Source: Histoplasma ohiense
Taxonomy: Eukaryota > Ascomycota > Eurotiomycetes > Onygenales > Ajellomycetaceae
Assembly (NCBI GenBank): GCA_017607445.1
Contig: JAEVHH010000001.1
Span: forward strand, 6,572,001-6,636,000
Direction: 5' to 3'
Length of the DNA stretch: 64,000 nt
The notes beneath the pieces were generated by a model. The model saw nothing but the letters and a program-made list of their open reading frames with translations. It searched no databases and was not told the DNA's origin. Shown in pieces: positions 56,821-64,000 of this stretch (position 1 is its first letter; every line of letters starts with the position of its first letter). Both the position numbers and the translations under genes were made by a program.

Positions 56821-57261
56821 TTCAATTATAGATGCATGCAGTCAGTGACTATGGCATCTATCTGAAACACTTCAGAATTTTTCAACTCAAGAATAATTTA
56901 ATATACAAAGACAATTTAAAACATGCATTATCAGAATTCCAGCCCAGAATCAAACAACTATTCAAACTGTTCAATCAAAGAAATCAAAATCAAAAGAATG
57001 TCAGTAAGTCAACACAACTTAGTTTGAAAACAAAAGAAATAAACATTGTAAAAGACAGCTTTATTATAACAAGAAAAAGAAAAACCACTGACAACAACTA
57101 TAACATCAACAAAAAACAAACCAAACTTTTCAAAACAAATTAAAACTGATCATAAACAATTTAAGAGAGACTTCAAAGCAAGATGAAAAGAAAGACTAAA
57201 AGAAAAATCAAAATAAATCAAATTGAAAATCTGATCTCAATATTTTTAACAGACAATTCAT
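56821..57261 (-). other. L4 3' UTR
   Basis: Non-coding. Contains the LINE terminal hairpin region at 56826-56885. An opposite-strand frame (56832-57143) exists but see the rejected list. Confidence 0.8.
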
Positions 57262-58941
57262 TCAAACTCTTGTAGCAATATTTGATTCTTTCAAATATTC
57301 AATTAAAAACTTGTTTCCAGTTTCTGTATTGAATAACAGATTCAAATTTAATTGTTCCAATTCAAACTTCTTTCTCAGTTTCAATCTCAATTCTGAATAC
57401 TTTGCACAAAGTAACAGAAGATGCTCTGGATTTTCATATAACTGATAATCTAAACATAGACTACTTAAATCATCTCTAAACTTTGTTAAATATGATTTGA
57501 AGTAACCATGCCCAAGCTTTAACTGCATTATTGTAGCAAAAAGTTTCTTTTTACACTTTATTGAACAAGTTTTCCACTTTGGCTTTGTTTCAAATCTGGA
57601 GTAATGCATACTTTTTCTTTGCATAAGCCAGATATCTTGCCATTTTTGCAAACATGATTCTCTTATTTTTCTCTTAATAAAAGCCCATGTTACAATTCTT
57701 TGAAAGCAGATTTCTAATTCAGTTGCTTTTTTTGCAGCTCTATCAGCCATTTCATTGCCATATATACCCATGTGAGCAGGCACCCAGTGAAGATGAATAG
57801 AACAATTGAATGAGATTTTTCTTTGAATATTTTGAAGACTTTTCAAAATCAGCTCTAGCATTGACTGTCCACTGCTGATTTTATTACTTTGAAGTCTTTT
57901 AAGCCCTGCTTGACTATCAGAGAATATCCAAATATACTCAAATCTTTTCCATTGTTCAATCTTCATTTCAATCAATTTGAAAGCTCTTGAAATTGCAAAT
58001 AATTCAGCATTAAAAACTTCTGACTCTTTTCCAATTTGCCAAGAATCAAGAATATAGTTTTTATCATTTTCTGAATATGCTATTCCAGCTCCAAGATTGC
58101 CTGTTTTCTCACATTTTGAGCCATCAGTGTATATAAGAATTGCTTTATTTTTCATTTGTTTCAAAAGCTTTAAATGTTCTTGAGTCTGATCTTCTTTTGA
58201 AAGTTGACTAACATTTAAATCAACAAGATTATCAAGACTTTTCTTCCAAGGAGAGAGATTTTCAATAGCTATTCTCTCTACATTTAAACTAGAGAAACAG
58301 TCCTTAATCATTGAGCAAATTCTAAATAGCTGAGATGGTATTCTTCTTCTTTGTAAAGAACTTGAATTTTCAGATAAATCAGTTTCATTCCAATCAAGAT
58401 AAAGTTCCCAATCTAATTCTAATCCATTTGATTCATTTGGAAAAGAACTTGAAACTCTCTTTCTAATAGAATGATGTGAATATAGCTTCATAATTCTGAG
58501 AGCATAATTCATACAGATTTTATCAAATCTCACTTGTGGTGGAGAAATAGAGGCTTCAATTTCCATAGCTTTAATTGAAGTAGTTTTGAATACTCCTAGA
58601 ATCTTTCTTAAAGCTAAGTTTTGAAGTTTTTGAAATCTTTCTATAAAGTGTTTTTGACCTCTCCACCACACCTGAACTGCATAATCTGAAACAGAGGTCA
58701 CACAGGCAATATATAATTGTCTCATTGCTTGAAATGTCAGACCTCTTTCAGTATTTGAAAGTCTCAATATACTGTTTAAAATTCTTTCAGCATTTGCAGT
58801 TTTTATTTGCACATGAGATTTAAAATTCAATTGAGAATCTAACCAAACACCAAGCCATCTAATGAATTCCACCAAGAGTGATGAGCATTGAAATCCCCCA
58901 TGATTATTGAATTCTTTTCTGGTTTCAACTGCATTAAACAT
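57262..58941 (-). CDS. L4 ORF2 C-terminal half (RT end, RNase H, knuckle)
   Basis: Uninterrupted frame of 559 codons. The first ~25 residues come from out-of-frame endonuclease sequence across the deletion; then RT end (RWLGVWLDSQLNFKSHVQIK, AERILNSILRLSNTER). RNase H is complete: YTDGSKCEKTG, NAELFAISRAFK, IFSDSQAGLKRL, and HWVPAHMGIYGNEMADRAAK give the D-E-D-D set and the His. At the C-terminus the knuckle reads CLDYQLYENPEHLLLLC, with the second Cys now Tyr. RNase H would remove template RNA during reverse transcription. Without the RT core the protein cannot copy RNA alone; whether it is translated is unknown. Confidence 0.88.
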   Translation of the reverse strand: MFNAVETRKEFNNHGGFQCSSLLVEFIRWLGVWLDSQLNFKSHVQIKTANAERILNSILRLSNTERGLTFQAMRQLYIACVTSVSDYAVQVWWRGQKHFIERFQKLQNLALRKILGVFKTTSIKAMEIEASISPPQVRFDKICMNYALRIMKLYSHHSIRKRVSSSFPNESNGLELDWELYLDWNETDLSENSSSLQRRRIPSQLFRICSMIKDCFSSLNVERIAIENLSPWKKSLDNLVDLNVSQLSKEDQTQEHLKLLKQMKNKAILIYTDGSKCEKTGNLGAGIAYSENDKNYILDSWQIGKESEVFNAELFAISRAFKLIEMKIEQWKRFEYIWIFSDSQAGLKRLQSNKISSGQSMLELILKSLQNIQRKISFNCSIHLHWVPAHMGIYGNEMADRAAKKATELEICFQRIVTWAFIKRKIRESCLQKWQDIWLMQRKSMHYSRFETKPKWKTCSIKCKKKLFATIMQLKLGHGYFKSYLTKFRDDLSSLCLDYQLYENPEHLLLLCAKYSELRLKLRKKFELEQLNLNLLFNTETGNKFLIEYLKESNIATRV

Positions 58942-59126
58942 CTATCAAATGTCCAAGTTCTATTGTTTTCTCTCAGTGATCTTTCATTGTAGATATTGAC
59001 TAATTGAATATTTTCAAACTGTTTTTTCATATCCACAATGTCACCAACAAGAATATCAGAGTCAGATATCAAATCATATCTCAGATTGAATTGAAATCTA
59101 GAATTCTTTCTAGCATAAATTGCCAC
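58839..59126 (-). pseudogene. L4 endonuclease fragment
   Basis: 95 codons of the apurinic-type endonuclease: NLRYDLISDSDILVGDIVDM, NIQLVNIYNERS, WTFDRCL, and the catalytic IIMGDFNAHHSWW near 58900. It runs out of frame at the deletion junction near 58862, where the RT end begins in another frame. Confidence 0.87.
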
Positions 59127-59204
59127 TCTAACTCTAATATCTGTTTTCTCTGGTAGAAAACAATAGTATGCTGGATGAGATACACTATACAGTTAGAAAC
59201 TACA

Positions 59205-59392
59205 CAAACACAGAGCACAGAGTGGAAGAATGTTAAGAGCTATGCAGAAGAATTGTTAGAAACTACACAAACACAGAGCACAGAGTGGAAGAACATTGAG
59301 AGTTACACAAGATCACAGCAATCAGGAATGAGTGGGTGCAGAAGAGGAGTTGATTGCATAAGTTGATTACTAACAGATGCTAACCCATCACA
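59205..59392 (-). repeat. A8 5' LTR, outer part
   Basis: 63 bp units and the end CTAACCCATCACA. Followed by the CTAAT duplication. Confidence 0.92.
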
Positions 59393-59397
59393 CTAAT

Positions 59398-59766
59398 GAT
59401 TCTTTTATGTAGCTCTCAATGATTCTTCCACTTCACATTTCACATTTATATAGTTTCTAATAATTCTTCTGTGTAGCTTTCAATGATTCTTTCATCTCAC
59501 ACTTTACACTTATGTAGTTTCTAACAATTCTTTCATATAGCTTTTAACATTCTTTCACTCTGCACTTCACTGTGAAGTGGCTTCTGATATTCTTTCACTC
59601 TGAATTTTTCTCTATAAGAATTCTTTTCATATGATCTTTTCTTCTGATTTCTTTTCTCTTTCTTTTCTTAATCAATTCATAATCTGTAATTAGAATAGTA
59701 TCAAATCATTAATTGAAGTATGTCTATTACATTACAAATTGATTCTTCTGTATTTAAAGCCTGAGT
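59398..59766 (+). repeat. A10 5' LTR, right part, and leader start
   Basis: LTR end ..GTATGTCTATTACA at 59731 (type I), then 35 bp of leader cut by A12. No coding content. Confidence 0.85.
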
Positions 59767-59802
59767 TGTGACGGGTTAGCACCCGTTAGCAATTAACTTA
59801 TG
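59767..59802 (+). repeat. A12 LTR remnant (first 36 bp)
   Basis: TGTGACGGGTTAGCACCCGT and on to ACTTATG: the outer start of a plus-oriented LTR with all CpGs, cut by A11. The rest of A12 must lie beyond the window. Confidence 0.8.
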
Positions 59803-60336
59803 TGTAACGGGCGTACTTCGATTAACGATTTGATACTATTCTAATTACAGATTATGAATTGATTAAGGAAAGAAAGAGAAAAGAAATCTGAAGAAAAGAT
59901 CATATAAAGAGAGTTCTTATAGAGAAAAGTTCAGAGTGAAAGAATATCAGAAGCTGCTCCACAGTGAAGTGTGGAGCAGAAGAATATTAAGAGATATACA
60001 TAAGAATCATTAGAAACTACACAAGTATGAAGTATGAGATGAAGAAATCATTGAAAGCTATATGAAAGAATTGTTAGAGACTATATAAGTGCAGAACACA
60101 GAGCAGAAGAATATTAGAAGCTATACAGAAGAATTGTTAGAGACTATATGAACACAGAGCACAGAGTGAAAGAATGTTAAGAGCTATATGAAAAAATCAT
60201 TAGAAACTACATAAGCACAGAGCACAGAGCAGAAGAACATCAAGAATTATATGAGATTACAACAATCAGAAACAAGCAGATACAGAAGAGAAGTTGATTG
60301 TATAGATTAATTACTAACAGATACTAATCTGTCACA
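59803..60336 (-). repeat. A11 3' LTR (534 bp, type I)
   Basis: Starts TGTAACGGGCGTACTTCG with intact outer CpGs; the rest is CpG-free. Ends CTGTCACA. Confidence 0.93.
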
Positions 60337-63300
60337 TTATCCCTCTCTACTGAAGTGAGTGAGGACTTGTAGATGTCAAGGGCAGTGATGTTCTCCAAGG
60401 CAGACACAGATTCTCAGATTGAATGATTGTATTCTACTCATTTGATAAGGTATTTGTGGTGGTGATGATTGATTCTATTGTAAAGAATTGCTTTGATTTC
60501 TCATTTGAGTTTATTGTCTTTTTCTATGATGATGAGTGGCTGTTAATTGAAGATTCTCTGTGAGGGGAATGGATTCTCAGCTGTGGATCAGAGCAGATTC
60601 ATATGAAAGATGTTGTGAATGTCAGATGAAGTATTGAGTTGATAATTGTGTGTGTCTAGTACTTTCTTCACTGTATATTTGATGTGATGATAGTCTAGTG
60701 TACATGAGAGATGATCTGTTCTTATGTTCTTGAGATTCAGTCAGACTTTGTCTTCTATATAATATCAGATTGTAGAACTTCTTCTGATGTTTGTTTGATT
60801 TTTGTAATCTTACTGAGCACTGATCATTGAAGCTTCTGCTTATTTGTGAGCTTTCTTCAGCTTGCTCACAATGTTCTCTGTCATCTGTATAAAGCTGTGA
60901 GTGTATGCAGTTTCTCAGAGAGTCTCAGAGAAGTTCAGAATCTCTAAGTTGTATTTATATAGAAGAAAGAATGAGCTTATATCTGTTGTAGTGAAATCTC
61001 AACTGTTAATTGCAATCTCAGTGTATGACAGCAGATTGCTTCAGTTGTCTTGTATGTAATTGCAGAACTTATAGAGAATGTTCTTTATCATTTATATCAT
61101 TCTCTTGATAGCTTCATCAGTCTCTGAGTGATACACTGTTGATAACTTCTGTTTGATTCTTAATAATTGACATATGTGGGCTCAGAGTGTGTTGATGAAT
61201 TGACTGTCTCTATCTGATACAATGAATGAAGATAGACTGTGTATATGATAGAATGAGTTTCTGATGAAGACATCTGCAACTACTTCAGTGTTCATCTTGT
61301 CACAGAGCTGTAGTATTACACTCTTGCTGAGTCAGTCAACAATGACTAGAATGTTTATAGAATCTTCACTTTCAGATAAAAAAACTGCAAAATCAATAGC
61401 TATATCATATCAAGTTTGATTGAGAACAGATAGAGACTTCAGCATCTTTTTTTAATGTTTATATCATACTGTCACTGAGTCACAGCAATCACAGTTGTGT
61501 ACAAATCAGTGTATGTCTTTCAATATATCTGATCAGTAGAATTCTTGAGTGATGATGTTGTACATGATTTTGTATTCTGAGTGCTCAGTCATTGACAAGT
61601 CATGAATTTCTTGCATGATCTGTGTTCATAGAGATTCTGAATCAGAGACTCATTGTCTATTTTGAAAGTGTAAGCAGTTGTTATCATTGATTGAATATGC
61701 TGAGATATCTGTTCTTGAGTATACATCTGTGGGGAATTGAGATGCTCTGCTTTGTATGACTTCAGTGATTTATTATCAGAATTCATCTGCTTCTGCTGCT
61801 AGCTTTCATTATTCTTTGAATGAGGGTTCTTGAGCTCAGAACTGATTGATATGTATATGAGGTTCATCTGATTGTATAGAATTTTCTATAATTGCAGAGT
61901 TGATTAATCAATGCTCTTGATGTTTTCATCTGTCATTCAAGTCATCAGATGATATATCTTGTTCTCAGTGAGACAGAGCATCTGCAAGAGTGTTCTCTAC
62001 TTCAGATCAATAATGAATTGTGAATGAAAAACAGCTAAGAAATAATAATCAATGTATATATCTCTCAATGAGCTTATGAGTGATTGTGAAGTACTCTAGA
62101 TTCTTATGATTGATAACAATCTCAAATCTCTTGACACTCATAAGTTTGAATTCTTATTTTTCAAGACATTGTATGATCACTAGAAGCTTCTTGTTGTAGA
62201 TCTTGTAGTTGCATTTGATGAATGATATCTTTTTTGAGATGAAGACACAAGATTGTAGAATATCTTTGATGTCATATTGCATCAGTGTTTCATCTACTAT
62301 ATAATCTGAGATGTCTGTTTCAAGAATCATATGCTTATCTGAATTGAATGATTGCAGCATTGAGATGTTTGTGAATATATGCTTCAGCTTTTTGAATGCT
62401 GTGTCTGCTTCATCAGTTCATTGAAATACAGCATCTTTTCAGATCAGATTCATCAGTGATTGTATGATATTGAAGAAGTTCTTGATAAATCTTTGATAGA
62501 AGTTGACAAACTCTAGAAAGCTTCTAGTTTCTTTTATTAAGACTGATGTCTCTCAGTTGAGGATTGCTTTCATCTTCTTAGAATCCATGTGTACATCTTT
62601 TTCAGCTTTGATGATGAATTCTAGATAGATTGTAGACTTGATCTTGAAGTCATATTTGTCAATGTTCACTTGTAGTTCAGCTTTTTGTAGATGATCAAGA
62701 ACTTGTCATATATGCTTACAATATTCAGTGAATGATTCATCAGTGAAAATCAAGATATCATTCATGTATGCTGAGGCAATTTCATTGAGTAGATCTTGTA
62801 GAGCTCAGTTAATGTATTTCTGAAATGTACTCAGAGTGTTCACTAATTCAAAAAGAATCACTGTCCATTTGTATAATTCATAATGTATGTGAAAAGCAGT
62901 TAGTCATTCATCATCTTCATTAATTCTTATCTTATAGAAGGCTGCAGAGATGTCAAGCTTTGTAAATCATTTTACTTTTTCTATTCATTCAAATATTTTG
63001 TTGATGAGTGAGAGAGAGTATCAGTTCTTCTGTGTAATCTTATTGAGTTCTTGATAGTCAATGCAGAATTGTAAGCCTTCTTCTGATTTCTTCACAAACA
63101 GTACAGATGCTGTGATGAGTGAGTTACTAATATAAATAAAGTCTTTGTTCAGTAATCTGTTGAGTGTTTTTTGTAGAATGAGAAGCTCATTGTGTGATAT
63201 ACTGTAGAGAGAATTTCAGAGCAGTTGTGAGTTCTTATTATCTTTCTTGATGAGCTCAATTATATGATCTATACTGAGTTCTTGATGAGGGGGAAGCTTT

Positions 63301-63955
63301 TCAGCTTCTTTCTCATTGAATATATCTGTGAAGTTTTTGTACAATTTGAGTAGTTTCTTGTGCAGTTTCTTGAGATCTCTGAGTTCTAGCTTCTTTAGTG
63401 CTTTTTTGATATCTATTATACTAACAGTGAACATTTGAATGTTCTTCTTCTCATATACTTGATGAGTTAGTAGTTTGTATGCTTCTGCTGATATTTGAGT
63501 GAGATCAGCAGTTCTATCAACATTCTTCTTATAAATATAATCATCTTCTGAGAAAATAAGACAGCAATTATATATATTCAACAAGATTTCAAATTCTGTG
63601 AGTCATGATAGACTGAGCATTAGATTGTACTCAAGATCTTGTATTTCATATACATATACATTCTTTTTTTCATATTCTTCTACATTGATATTAAATCTTA
63701 TCATATTGTAGGAGGTGGATTCTCTGAGGCTATCAAATTCACTGAGTTTACACAATTTGAAAAAAAGAATATGCTGAAGCTTATGCTTCTCAATCAGCTG
63801 AGTGTCTATAAGAGTATAATGAAGAAAACCACTGTCTATTATTGCTCATATATTGACTAGACTATTTACAATAACAGAGATTATGATTGTATTTGTTTGT
63901 ATTTTCTGCTCAAATCTTCAGCTAGCTTTCTGCTTCTTGAGCTTTTATCTATATT
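60337..63955 (-). pseudogene. A11 pol
   Basis: Same order as A8: chromodomain-like end and integrase 60350-61620, connector 61589-61786, RNase H 62154-62410, RT with AYMNDILIF near 62770, protease/linker 63216-63900 with the active-site region near 63840. Heavily interrupted. Confidence 0.88.
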
Positions 63956-64000
63956 TTAGAATAAGAGCTCATCTTTTCTCTGTTCTTGTCTGTCCACAGA
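63956..64000 (-). pseudogene. A11 gag, last codons
   Basis: Only the C-terminal 15 codons with the conserved TAA (63956-63958) are in the window. Confidence 0.75.

Larger units (their letters stand above)
56803..59192 (-). mobile_element. LINE L4 with internal deletion
   Basis: Minus-oriented Tad1-like LINE with the (TAA)n tail at 56803-56820 and the 12 bp duplication TTAGAAACTACA at 56791-56802 and 59193-59204. It is 5'-truncated in the endonuclease and lacks the piece between the endonuclease core and the RT end. The remaining ORF2 C-terminal half is open over 560 codons, so it is the youngest LINE here. Confidence 0.95.
50915..59392 (-). mobile_element. Family A copy A8, with L4 inserted
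   Basis: Complete minus-oriented copy with two 533 bp type II LTRs (50915-51447; 56458-56802 plus 59205-59392) and the target duplication CTAAT at 50910-50914 and 59393-59397. Sits in the LTR of A10. Its 5' LTR is split by LINE L4. Confidence 0.95.
59803..64000 (-). mobile_element. Family A copy A11, truncated by the window
   Basis: Minus-oriented copy with its 3' LTR at the left and gag running out at the right edge; inserted 36 bp into the A12 LTR (candidate duplication TTATG, right side not visible). More AT-rich and stop-ridden than A7 or A8. Confidence 0.92.

Noticed and set aside
1..64000. TGA read as tryptophan (alternative or mitochondrial code)
   Set aside because: TGA also replaces Arg (CGA) positions, TAA and TAG occur as well, L4 has an open 559-codon frame with normal TGG codons, and spliceosomal introns point to nuclear DNA.

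Overview
This window looks like pure transposable-element sequence from a dikaryotic fungus with no host gene that I can recognise. The clues are Tad1-like LINEs with a C-terminal RNase H domain, Ty3/Gypsy chromoviruses, and short spliceosomal introns (GTAAGT or GTATGT donors, CTAAC/CTAAT-like branch sites, 47-81 bp). The phylum cannot be settled by eye. The DNA is AT-rich and almost devoid of CpG. Copies differ mainly by TG/CA swaps (decayed CpG) and by CC-to-TC or GG-to-GA changes, so nearly all genes are pseudogenes with TGA in place of CGA or TGG codons.

Four kinds of element build the window. Family A is a ~6.2 kb Ty3 chromovirus with 471-597 bp LTRs, TSDs of 5 bp, gag and pol in different frames, and a chromodomain-like end to integrase; there are about twelve copies or fragments. 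Element B (3177-10982) is a second chromovirus with 271 bp LTRs. Element C (25297-33292, minus) is a third Ty3 lineage with 146 bp LTRs and a GPY/F module. LINE family L has an ORF1 with zinc knuckles, an ORF2 (endonuclease, RT, RNase H, zinc knuckle) and a (TAA)n tail.

Layout: A1 (minus) fills 1-3176 and 10983-12061 and is split by B, which itself carries a LINE fragment (7064-7727). L2 (12062-14030) follows, inserted in an A2 LTR (14031-14404). A3 (minus) spans 14405-17810 and 34446-37411 and is split by A4 (17811-34445). A4 is split in turn by composite retroposon D (22404-24949) and by C. A5 and A6 (minus; 37412-39984) are further nested pieces lying in L3 (39985-50530, minus), which is also split by the complete copy A7 (42616-48845). 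A9 fragment, A10, A8 (50915-59392, interrupted by L4 at 56803-59192), an A12 remnant and A11 (59803 to the end) close the window.

Three things stand out. First, B and C each carry, between pol and the 3' LTR and on the opposite strand, an intron-bearing gene whose exons join in frame (about 345 and 465 codons) and which contains a double CxxC..C motif; introns can persist there because the gene is antisense to the genomic RNA. Second, D is a chimera: a class-II-tRNA-like head and a GC-rich, CpG-retaining 0.75 kb body fused to the 3' part of the LINE, all inside one target-site duplication. Third, in LTR pairs that were identical at insertion, CpGs survive in the outward-facing end and are lost in the inward-facing end, which points to a homology-dependent mutator that spares repeat edges.
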